A stretch of DNA of 64,000 nucleotides from contig CADCAG010000010.1 in assembly GCA_902799355.1 (NCBI GenBank), positions 1-64,000 of the forward strand, given 5' to 3'. This stretch comes from an uncultured Bacteroidales bacterium. Lineage in GTDB: Bacteria; Bacteroidota; Bacteroidia; Bacteroidales; Bacteroidaceae. Below, in pieces: positions 25,027-32,510 of the stretch (the stretch's first letter is position 1; each line of letters begins with the position of its first letter). The notes beneath the pieces were generated by a model. The model saw only the letters and a list, made by a program, of their open reading frames with translations. It was not told the origin of the DNA and made no database searches. Both the position numbers and the translations under genes were made by a program.

Positions 25027-25689
25027 ATGGAGATTTACGACCAACTGTTACGATTTCCACTCTTTCAGGGCATGAGTCATGCCGACCTGATGGAGGTGGT
25101 GACGCACACCAAACTGGGATTCCTCAAGTTGGCCGCAGGAAAGTGTCTCGTCAAGGAGGGCGAGAGCTGTACACACATGACCTTCCTCACACACGGCAGT
25201 CTGCAGTGTGAGACCATCAGCGACGATGGCGGCTGCCGAGTGGTAGAAAGCGTCAAGGCGCCCTACATCGTGCAACCCGACCGCCTCTTCGGACTGTCGC
25301 AGCGCTACAGTTCGACGTTCAAGGCCGACAGTGCGTGCAACTTCATCACCATCGACAAGCAAGAGGTCATGCTGCTTTTGGAGACACAGCTGGTATTCCG
25401 ACTGAACCTGCTCAACATCATGGCGACAGACAGTCAGCGCATGCATCGCCGAGCATGGCGCACAGCGCCCAAGAGTCTGCGCGAGCGACTGGTACGCTAC
25501 TTCTTCTCACGCTGTCTCTACCCTGCGGGTCCCAAGACCTTCTACGTCTTGATGAAACAGATTGCCGACGACCTGAACGACAGTCGTCTCGACATCAGTC
25601 ACGCCCTCAACGACATGCAGCGTGACCAACAGTTGTCGCTCCATCGCGGACGTATCGAGATTCCGCTACTGGAACGATTGCTCATGTAA
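25027..25689 (+). CDS. Crp/Fnr family transcriptional regulator
   Basis: A 220-residue regulator with an N-terminal cyclic-nucleotide-binding-type beta roll (residues 10-125, starting LLRFPLFQGMSHADL) and a C-terminal winged helix (about 150-215, LMKQIADDLNDSRLDISHAL as recognition region). No cysteine cluster typical of Fnr is visible and cAMP-contact residues are not conserved, so the ligand is unknown. It lies 2 nt after apbE and is surely cotranscribed, suggesting a link to redox or respiratory state. Confidence 0.92.
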   Translation: MEIYDQLLRFPLFQGMSHADLMEVVTHTKLGFLKLAAGKCLVKEGESCTHMTFLTHGSLQCETISDDGGCRVVESVKAPYIVQPDRLFGLSQRYSSTFKADSACNFITIDKQEVMLLLETQLVFRLNLLNIMATDSQRMHRRAWRTAPKSLRERLVRYFFSRCLYPAGPKTFYVLMKQIADDLNDSRLDISHALNDMQRDQQLSLHRGRIEIPLLERLLM

Positions 25690-25710
25690 ATTAAAAAAAT
25701 ACTAATTTTT

Positions 25711-25741
25711 TTTGCGGTTCGCTCTATTTACACTATCTTTG
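25711..25741 (+). promoter_or_regulatory. Promoter of the M3 peptidase gene
   Basis: TTTG at 25711-25714 and TATCTTTG at 25734-25741 with a 19-nt spacer, 26 nt before the ATG. Confidence 0.75.
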
Positions 25742-25767
25742 CAGGATAAAAGAGAGAAAACGTTAGT

Positions 25768-27873
25768 ATGAACGAACAAGAGAAACGAGACTTGACGCCT
25801 GGAAAGCGTGTCAATCCTTTCTTCCTACCCTATGGAACACCGCACGACACGGTGCCCTTTGACCGTATCCGTCTGGAAGACTATGAAGAGGCTTTCATGG
25901 AGGGCATCCGTCGTGATAACGAACAGATAGAGAAGACCATCAACAACCCTGAGAAGCCTACCTTCGACAATACGATTATCAACACCGAAGAGGACGAGGG
26001 GTACTATGACCTGCTGTCACGTGTCAGCACGGTATTCTTCAACTTGTTGAGTGCAGAGACTAATGATGAGATGGATGCGCTGGCACAGAAGATGCAGCCC
26101 ATTCTGACACAACATGCCAACGACGTACGTCTGAATCCCCAACTCTTTGAGCGCATCCGCAAGGTGCATCTGCACCATCGTAAACTCACCCCTGAGGAGA
26201 AGATGCTACTCGACAACTGCTACGAGGGTTTTGTGCGCTCTGGTGCCCTGCTCGACGAAGCAGGAAAGGCCCGGTTGCGCCAACTGACGGAGGAGGCTTC
26301 CATGCTCTCCCTGCAGTTCTCGCAGAACCTGCTGAAGGAGAATAAGGCCTTCCAGTTGCACATCACCGACGAGGCACAGCTCGACGGACTCCCTGAGACA
26401 GCCCGCGAAGCAGCAGCCTTGACAGCCCAGGAGCAGGGACTGCAGGGATGGGTATTCACACTGGATTTCCCCAGCTACTCGCCCTTCATGACCTACTCGA
26501 CACAGCGGGAGCTGCGCAAGGAGATGTATATGGCTCGCAATACGGTGTGTACGCACGACAATAGCGAGAACAACCTGGAGATTTGCAAACGACTTGTCAA
26601 CCTGCGCCGTGAGATTGCCCAGCTGCTGGGCTACAAGACCTACGCAGACTACGTGCTGAAGCGTCGCATGGCCAGCAATACCAAGGGCGTCTATCGACTG
26701 CTCAACGACCTCATCGATGCCTACAAGCCTACGGCCGTCAAGGAGCGTGAGGAACTGAAGAAGATGTTCGAGAGCCAAATGCCAAAAGCCAAAAGCCAAA
26801 AGCTAAAAATGGAACCTTGGGACTCTGGGTTCTATACCCATAAGTTGCAGATGAAGAAGTATAATATCGACCAGGAGATGCTGCGTCCGTACTTCGAGCT
26901 GTCCAACGTCATCAAGGGCGTCTTCGGATTAGCAAACAAGCTCTACGGCATCTCCTTCAAGGAAAACAAAGATATACCCGTCTACCACCCTGACGTCAAG
27001 GCCTACGAGGTCTTCGACAAGGACGGCAGCTATCTGGCAGTTTTCTATGCCGACTTCCACCCCCGCAAGGGCAAGCAGGGAGGTGCATGGATGACAGAAT
27101 ACCAGGGACAGTTCATCGACAAGAAGGGCGAGAATGTCCGTCCGCATGTCAGCGTGGTGATGAACCTCACCAAGCCTACTGCCGACAAGCCTGCCCTGCT
27201 GACGCTGAACGAGGTGGAGACCTTCCTCCACGAGTTCGGCCACTCGCTGCACGGTATGTTTGCCAACACACGCTTCGAGTCGCTCAGCGGCACTAACGTC
27301 TGGTGGGACTTCGTCGAGCTGCCCTCGCAGTTCATGGAGAACTACAGCGTGGAGAAAGACTTCCTGCGCACCTTCGCCTTCCACTACCAGACGGGCGAAC
27401 CCCTACCCGACGAACTCATCAGCCGCATCGTCAAGAGCCGTAACTTCATGGCAGCCACAGCCTGTCTGCGTCAGGTCAGCTTCGGACTGCTCGACATGGC
27501 GTACTACACCAAGAAGGATGAGTTCACCGATGACATCATCCCCTTCGAAAAGAAGGCGTGGAAGAAAGCCATCCTGGGCAAACAGTTGCCCGACACCTGC
27601 ATGACAGTACAGTTCTCGCACATCATGGCGGGCGGCTATGCGGCAGGATACTATAGCTACAAATGGGCAGAGGTGCTCGACGCAGATGCTTTCAGCGTCT
27701 TCAAGCGCAACGGCATCTTCGACCAGAAAACGGCCCAGCGCTTCCGTGACGAAGTACTCTCCAAGGGAGGTACGGAACATCCTATGGAACTCTATCGCCG
27801 CTTCCGTGGCGGTGAGCCGACGATTGACGCATTATTAAAGAGAAATGGAATCAGAAAAGCAAAGAAAGTTTGA
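25768..27873 (+). CDS. dcp: M3 family metallopeptidase (dipeptidyl carboxypeptidase type)
   Basis: A 701-residue zinc peptidase of the Dcp/oligopeptidase A family. The zinc site HEFGH is at 488-492 with a downstream Glu, and further family segments are HPRKGKQGGAWM, PALLTLNEVETFLHEFG and SHIMAGGYAAGYYSYKWAEVLDADAF. No signal peptide, so cytoplasmic; it trims dipeptides from the C terminus of peptides. Oddity: residues about 336-348 (QMPKAKSQKLKM) come from a 7-bp tandem array inside the frame, in a surface-like linker. It overlaps the next gene by 29 nt. Confidence 0.94.
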   Translation: MNEQEKRDLTPGKRVNPFFLPYGTPHDTVPFDRIRLEDYEEAFMEGIRRDNEQIEKTINNPEKPTFDNTIINTEEDEGYYDLLSRVSTVFFNLLSAETNDEMDALAQKMQPILTQHANDVRLNPQLFERIRKVHLHHRKLTPEEKMLLDNCYEGFVRSGALLDEAGKARLRQLTEEASMLSLQFSQNLLKENKAFQLHITDEAQLDGLPETAREAAALTAQEQGLQGWVFTLDFPSYSPFMTYSTQRELRKEMYMARNTVCTHDNSENNLEICKRLVNLRREIAQLLGYKTYADYVLKRRMASNTKGVYRLLNDLIDAYKPTAVKEREELKKMFESQMPKAKSQKLKMEPWDSGFYTHKLQMKKYNIDQEMLRPYFELSNVIKGVFGLANKLYGISFKENKDIPVYHPDVKAYEVFDKDGSYLAVFYADFHPRKGKQGGAWMTEYQGQFIDKKGENVRPHVSVVMNLTKPTADKPALLTLNEVETFLHEFGHSLHGMFANTRFESLSGTNVWWDFVELPSQFMENYSVEKDFLRTFAFHYQTGEPLPDELISRIVKSRNFMAATACLRQVSFGLLDMAYYTKKDEFTDDIIPFEKKAWKKAILGKQLPDTCMTVQFSHIMAGGYAAGYYSYKWAEVLDADAFSVFKRNGIFDQKTAQRFRDEVLSKGGTEHPMELYRRFRGGEPTIDALLKRNGIRKAKKV
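26774..26808. repeat. 7-bp tandem array inside the M3 peptidase gene
   Basis: Five units in phase: GCCAAAT, GCCAAAA three times, then GCTAAAA. Translated in frame as part of a Lys/Ala-rich linker. Confidence 0.85.
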
Positions 27874-28267
27874 CCTCCGCTATCTGGAGATGGCCCGTAT
27901 ATGGGCTAAGAACTCGTACTGTATGCGCCGTCAGGTAGGTGCGCTGGTGGTCAAGAACAACATGATTATCAGCGACGGCTATAACGGTACACCCAGCGGC
28001 TTCGAGAATGTCTGCGAGGACGACAACGGCATCACCAAGCCCTACGTGCTGCATGCTGAGGCGAATGCCATCACCAAGCTGGCTCGTTCCAGCAACAACT
28101 CTGAGGGTGCCACCATCTATATCACTGCCTCGCCCTGCATAGAGTGTGCCAAACTCATCATACAGGCAGGCATCAAGCGCGTCGTCTATGGCGAGAAATA
28201 CCGTCTTACCGACGGCATCGAACTGTTGGAGCGCGCAGGTATTGAAGTAGTGTACTTAGGAGAATAG
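27845..28267 (+). CDS. dCMP deaminase family protein (ComEB-like)
   Basis: A 140-residue zinc-dependent deaminase. The active site HAEANAI supplies the zinc His and the catalytic Glu, and PCIECAK the two zinc cysteines. GTPSGF and a basic N terminus (MRRQVGALVVKNN) fit deoxycytidylate deaminases, which feed dUMP to thymidylate synthesis. Cytoplasmic. It starts inside the 3' end of the M3 peptidase gene and is cotranscribed with it. A period-8 repeat array begins right after its TAG stop. Confidence 0.92.
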   Translation: MESEKQRKFDLRYLEMARIWAKNSYCMRRQVGALVVKNNMIISDGYNGTPSGFENVCEDDNGITKPYVLHAEANAITKLARSSNNSEGATIYITASPCIECAKLIIQAGIKRVVYGEKYRLTDGIELLERAGIEVVYLGE

Positions 28268-28268
28268 T

Positions 28269-28308
28269 CGAAACATCGAAGCATCGGAATATCGAAACAT
28301 CGAATAAA
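28269..28308. repeat. Degenerate 8-bp tandem array before the S41 peptidase gene
   Basis: Five units of consensus CGAAACAT in 8-bp phase, starting 2 nt after the deaminase stop. The unit is shared with 1213-1252. Confidence 0.8.
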
Positions 28309-28319
28309 AGACAGAAAGA

Positions 28320-29948
28320 ATGAATCAGAATAAGAACCGCTTCTCGCCCTTGATGATGGCCGTTTGTGTGGTCGTCGGCATCCTGATTGGCACTTTCTAT
28401 GCCAACCACTTTTCGGGCAATCGTCTGAGCATCATCAATAGCAGCAGCAACAAGCTCAACAACCTGCTGCACATCATCGACGACCAATACGTCGACACTG
28501 TCAACGTTAACGACCTAGTAGAGAAGGCAATGCCACAGATATTGGCTGAGCTGGACCCCCACTCCGTCTATATCTCTGCCAAGGATATCCAGCAGGCTAA
28601 CGACGACCTGCGCGGCTCGTTCTCTGGTGTAGGTATCGAGTTTACCATCCGTCAGGACACGCTCCGCGTACAACAGATTATCAACAACGGTCCTGCCGAG
28701 CGTGCTGGTGTCATTGCTGGCGACAAGATTGTCACTGTTGACGACAAGCCCTTTACAGGCAAGACGCTGACCAACGAGGAAGCCATGCACCGTCTGAAGG
28801 GTCCCAAGGATACCAAGGTCAAGCTTGGCATTCTGCGCTATGGTGAGAAGAAACTGCGAAGCATCACCGTCACCCGTGGCGAAATACCCACCAAGAGTGT
28901 CACCGCCACCTACATGCTCGACGACCAGACGGGTTATATCCGCATCAAGAACTTTGGCGAGAACACCTACCCCGAACTGCTCATCGCCTTGGCCAAGCTG
29001 TCACAAGAGAACTTCCAGAGTCTCTGCATCGACCTGCGTGGCAATACAGGTGGCTACCTGCAGTCGGCCGTACAGATTGCTAACGAGTTCCTTCCCAAGA
29101 ACCGTCTCATCGTCTACACGCAGGGCCGCAAGTCTCCGCGACAGGAGTATCGCAGCGATGGTCGTGGCAGCTATCAGCAGATTCCCCTCGTCATCCTCAT
29201 CGACGAGATATCGGCATCAGCTTCCGAGATTCTCGCTGGTGCCATTCAGGACAACGACCGAGGCACCATCATCGGACGCCGCTCGTTTGGTAAAGGTCTC
29301 GTACAACAGCCCATCGCCTTTGGTGACCAGAGTATGATACGCCTCACCATTGCCCGCTACTATTCGCCCTCAGGACGCTGCATCCAGAAGCCCTACACAG
29401 CTGGCGAGAACAAGGATTACGAAGAGGACATCCTGGCACGCTACGAGCATGGCGAGTTCTTCTCTGGCGACAGCATCAAGCACGAGGGTAAGGAGTATCA
29501 CACCAAGAATGGACGTCCCGTCTACGGTGGTGGTGGCATCACTCCCGATATCTTCGTTGCCGAGGACACCACCAACGTCACCTCTTATTATAAGCAAGCC
29601 TCTATCAGCGGACAGATCATCATGTTCGCCTACAGCTATACCGACGAGAACCGCCAGAAGCTCAGCCAGTTGACATCTGTCGACGAGATGGCTGCCTATC
29701 TGAAACACCAGAACATCGTTGACAAGTTTGCCACCTATGCTGACAACAATGGTCTGAAGCGTCGTAACCTGATGATTCAGCGTTCTTATAAGCTCTTGGA
29801 GCGCTATATCACCAGTCGCATCATCTATAATATGATGAAGGAAGAGGCATGGATCCAGTACCTCAACAGCGAAGACCCCGCCATCACGGAGACCCTCCAT
29901 GTCATGCGCGAAGGCAAGGCATTCCCACAAAACGACAAGAAACAATAA
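28320..29948 (+). CDS. ctp: C-terminal processing peptidase (S41 family)
   Basis: A 542-residue periplasmic serine protease. An N-terminal membrane anchor (residues 11-28, MMAVCVVVGILIGTFYA) is followed by a PDZ domain (about 85-170, GVGIEFTIRQDTLRVQQI and GPAERAGVIAGDKI) and the S41 catalytic domain with DLRGNTGGYLQSAV, ISASASEILAGAI (Ser near residue 300) and GRRSFGKGLVQQP (general-base Lys near 325). A C-terminal extension of about 150 residues is usual in Bacteroidetes. It trims C termini of envelope proteins. Confidence 0.95.
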   Translation: MNQNKNRFSPLMMAVCVVVGILIGTFYANHFSGNRLSIINSSSNKLNNLLHIIDDQYVDTVNVNDLVEKAMPQILAELDPHSVYISAKDIQQANDDLRGSFSGVGIEFTIRQDTLRVQQIINNGPAERAGVIAGDKIVTVDDKPFTGKTLTNEEAMHRLKGPKDTKVKLGILRYGEKKLRSITVTRGEIPTKSVTATYMLDDQTGYIRIKNFGENTYPELLIALAKLSQENFQSLCIDLRGNTGGYLQSAVQIANEFLPKNRLIVYTQGRKSPRQEYRSDGRGSYQQIPLVILIDEISASASEILAGAIQDNDRGTIIGRRSFGKGLVQQPIAFGDQSMIRLTIARYYSPSGRCIQKPYTAGENKDYEEDILARYEHGEFFSGDSIKHEGKEYHTKNGRPVYGGGGITPDIFVAEDTTNVTSYYKQASISGQIIMFAYSYTDENRQKLSQLTSVDEMAAYLKHQNIVDKFATYADNNGLKRRNLMIQRSYKLLERYITSRIIYNMMKEEAWIQYLNSEDPAITETLHVMREGKAFPQNDKKQ

Positions 29949-30001
29949 CAATCAAACAACTGTATTTATTCACCTAATAACTGTTTTAAAATTTCAAACG
30001 T

Positions 30002-30646
30002 ATGAAGAAAATCCTTTTAGCAGTAATGGCAGTAGCTGCCATCAGTTTCACATCATGTGGTAACAAGACACAACAAGTAGAGGCAACAGACAGCACAGAA
30101 GTTGCCATCAACGCCGAAGAAGAGGCCAATGCCGTTATCGAAAACCTGAAAGCATTCGTTGCTGCAGGCGATGCCGACCAGTTGGCAGCCAGCCTCGATC
30201 AGGTAAAAGAGAAGGTTGGCGAGTTCGTCGTTAACGATGCCGAAGCCGCTAAGACCTATGTCATCACCGTACAGAAGTACCTGTTAGAGAATGCTGAGCA
30301 GGTAAAGGCCGTAGCCCAGCAGAATGTCAACGCCGCCTCTGCCATCACCCTCTTCATGGAGACAGAACCTGAGGCAATGGTCAGCACCCTCGTTGAGTCT
30401 GTCAACGACAAGGCTGAAGCCACCAAGGATGCTGCCGCCGCAACTGCAGAAGCTACCAAGGACGCAGCTGCTGAAGCCGTCAACAAAACCGTTGAGGACA
30501 CCAAGGCCGCTGTCAACAAGCAGGTAGAGGATGCCAAGGCCGCTGCCAACCAGAAGGCTGAGGAGACCAAGGCTGCAGCTAAGCAGAAGGCCAACGAGGC
30601 TGTCGACAATGCAGCACAGAATGTCAAGAAAGGTCTCGGCCTGTAA
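30002..30646 (+). CDS. Lipoprotein with Ala/Lys-rich helical repeats
   Basis: A 214-residue probable lipoprotein (signal MKKILLAVMAVAAISFTSC, lipidated Cys19). From about residue 140 the sequence is a run of degenerate 11-residue helical repeats (EATKDAAAEAVNKT, EDTKAAVNKQV, EDAKAAANQKA, EETKAAAKQKA), as in apolipoprotein- and LEA-like helices. It may be an elongated envelope spacer or stress protein; no enzymatic motif. The gene is monocistronic, with a leader of at least 50 nt, and ends at a strong bidirectional terminator. Confidence 0.85.
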   Translation: MKKILLAVMAVAAISFTSCGNKTQQVEATDSTEVAINAEEEANAVIENLKAFVAAGDADQLAASLDQVKEKVGEFVVNDAEAAKTYVITVQKYLLENAEQVKAVAQQNVNAASAITLFMETEPEAMVSTLVESVNDKAEATKDAAAATAEATKDAAAEAVNKTVEDTKAAVNKQVEDAKAAANQKAEETKAAAKQKANEAVDNAAQNVKKGLGL

Positions 30647-30670
30647 TCAACCGACTTTTCTCACAACAAC

Positions 30671-30702
30671 AATAGCGCTGAGCCATCCCGCTCAGCGCTA
30701 TT
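30671..30702. terminator. Bidirectional intrinsic terminator
   Basis: A 13-bp perfect stem AATAGCGCTGAGC with 6-nt loop. It separates the lipoprotein gene from the convergent DUF6377 regulator at the end of the polysaccharide locus. Confidence 0.85.
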
Positions 30703-30730
30703 TCTATACCTGCCATGCAGAATTCTGACT

Positions 30731-32392
30731 TTACAGCGTCTTAATCTGTCGCTCAAACTGTTCACGATTGCCGATGGCACCATTCTTAATACGTGCACGG
30801 TAGTTATAGATGGTATTGACAGAATAGTGCAGGAACTCAGCAATCTTCGAGGAGTCTTCAATGCCCAGACGGATAAGGGCGAAGATACGGATTTCAGTGG
30901 TGAGGCGGTTGTCCTCCTTGGGTTGTACACGTACCTCAGGCTGCAACAAGTCGTTGAAGTCGTTGACAAAGTTGGGGAAGAGGTGCAGGAAGACGCTGTC
31001 GAAGTTAAGGAAGAGTTCTTCCAACTCTTTCTCCTTGAGCTCCGTAGATTTGGAGAGGAGGAAGAGTTCTTCGAGTTCCTTGTTCTTCATCTTCTTGTTC
31101 ACCATCTTGCGGTAGTTGTCAAGCTTGTCGATATACTGCGAGCAGAGACTCATGAATCGTCCGATATATTCTTCCTTGACGCGGTTGCTCTCGGAGAGTT
31201 GGGAGTTCACGGTCGACAGCTGCGCGTTGACAGACGACAGTTCTGCATTGACAGCAGATAGCTGTGCATTGACAGAAGCCAGCTCATCGTTGGACTCTTT
31301 TAGGGCATTACGGGCAGTAGCCAGCTGTTTGTTTCGACGATGCAGGAACAGAAGGAAACCAAGAATACATAGTAGGAGGACACTAATGATAACGAGGGCC
31401 ACCCATAGCTGGGCGGTATTGCGCTCACTCTGTGCCTTGTAGTTCTTGGCAATGGTCGCCAGCAGAGGGGCTATCTGCCAGTTTCGCTGACGAGAACCGT
31501 AGCGGTTGGCACAGTCACTCGTAAAGCTGATATAGCTGGATGCCTTGTCGATGTCGCCATGCAGCATCAGCTCGTTGGCCAGTTCCCACATAGAGCCCTG
31601 ATCCATCGCGGCATTACGGATATCGGCCAAGACAGACTCTACAAGCCAATGAATCATCTGCGTGCTATCACCACGCAGCTTATACTCAATGTAGCGGTAG
31701 AGCGCCACAAGGGCATAAGGGTGAGAACCCGTCTCGACGGTCTTCATCCATTCATCGTTGATGCGCATGGCCTCATCGAGTTTGCCTTCAGCCTGCGCAC
31801 GCTGTTCACGACGCAGGAAACACGACTCGCTGGTAGGCGGCAAGGTAGCCAGCATCAGCTGTTCATAATGCTCAGACTTGGCATGATAGAACTGCTGCAT
31901 GTTGTCGAGATGAGTGTAATAGGCCAACTCGCTATATACATTGTTGTAGGCCTCATAATAGGTGCCAAGGGATAGGGTGTCGATACTTTGTACTTTTACA
32001 GAGTCCAGGATATTGAGGGCCTCATCGTACATACCGATATTCGAGCAACGAATGGCCAACAGCGAACGACAGCGCACGGCTGACGACTGGTCGCCCATAC
32101 CATCAGCCAGCGAGATGCACTGACGCAGGAAGTACATGGCGGAATCACTGACAAAGGGTTTATAGAGTTCATAGAGACGATAGTTCTGCTCATATTTTCC
32201 CTTGGGTGTGGTTTCCAGCGCCAAGGCACGACGTGCTTCGCCAATCTTCTGTTCATGGGCAGCGATATAGTCCTGCGAGTGAGCAATAGCATCATCAATC
32301 TGATGGCAATACGATGTCAAGTCACTCTGTCCAAAGGCAGAAGGAGTGATTAGAGAAAAGCAAATAGCAAATAATATCAGTAGTTTCTTCAT
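30731..32392 (-). CDS. DUF6377-type membrane-anchored regulator with TPRs and C-terminal HTH
   Basis: A 553-residue protein. The start at 32392 gives a clean signal peptide (MKKLLILFAICFSLITPSAFG). A periplasmic helical, TPR-like region (25-330) is followed by one transmembrane helix (LWVALVIISVLLLCILGFLL), a coiled coil with perfect heptads (VNAQLSA, VNAELSS, VNAQLST, VNSQLSE) and a C-terminal LuxR-like helix-turn-helix (IFALIRLGIEDSSKIAEFL, then NTIYNYRARIKN). It would sense outside the inner membrane and bind DNA inside in one polypeptide, like SusR-type regulators. It lies directly downstream of the GH3 gene, same strand, and probably regulates the locus; that is inference. It has its own -7 box. 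Confidence 0.85.
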   Translation of the reverse strand: MKKLLILFAICFSLITPSAFGQSDLTSYCHQIDDAIAHSQDYIAAHEQKIGEARRALALETTPKGKYEQNYRLYELYKPFVSDSAMYFLRQCISLADGMGDQSSAVRCRSLLAIRCSNIGMYDEALNILDSVKVQSIDTLSLGTYYEAYNNVYSELAYYTHLDNMQQFYHAKSEHYEQLMLATLPPTSESCFLRREQRAQAEGKLDEAMRINDEWMKTVETGSHPYALVALYRYIEYKLRGDSTQMIHWLVESVLADIRNAAMDQGSMWELANELMLHGDIDKASSYISFTSDCANRYGSRQRNWQIAPLLATIAKNYKAQSERNTAQLWVALVIISVLLLCILGFLLFLHRRNKQLATARNALKESNDELASVNAQLSAVNAELSSVNAQLSTVNSQLSESNRVKEEYIGRFMSLCSQYIDKLDNYRKMVNKKMKNKELEELFLLSKSTELKEKELEELFLNFDSVFLHLFPNFVNDFNDLLQPEVRVQPKEDNRLTTEIRIFALIRLGIEDSSKIAEFLHYSVNTIYNYRARIKNGAIGNREQFERQIKTL

Positions 32393-32412
32393 CCTAGCTT
32401 GGTTTATGCTTG

Positions 32413-32420
32413 CAAAGATA
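32413..32420 (-). promoter_or_regulatory. -7 box for the DUF6377 regulator gene
   Basis: Minus strand TATCTTTG, 20 nt before the ATG at 32392. It lets the regulator be expressed apart from the locus upstream. Confidence 0.6.
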
Positions 32421-32510
32421 CAAAAAAGTCTGGAAAATATCACTATTCCCCAGACATTTTTTCATGGAATTACTTAATAATCAATCTTACTTTATATCTA
32501 ACTAACCAAA

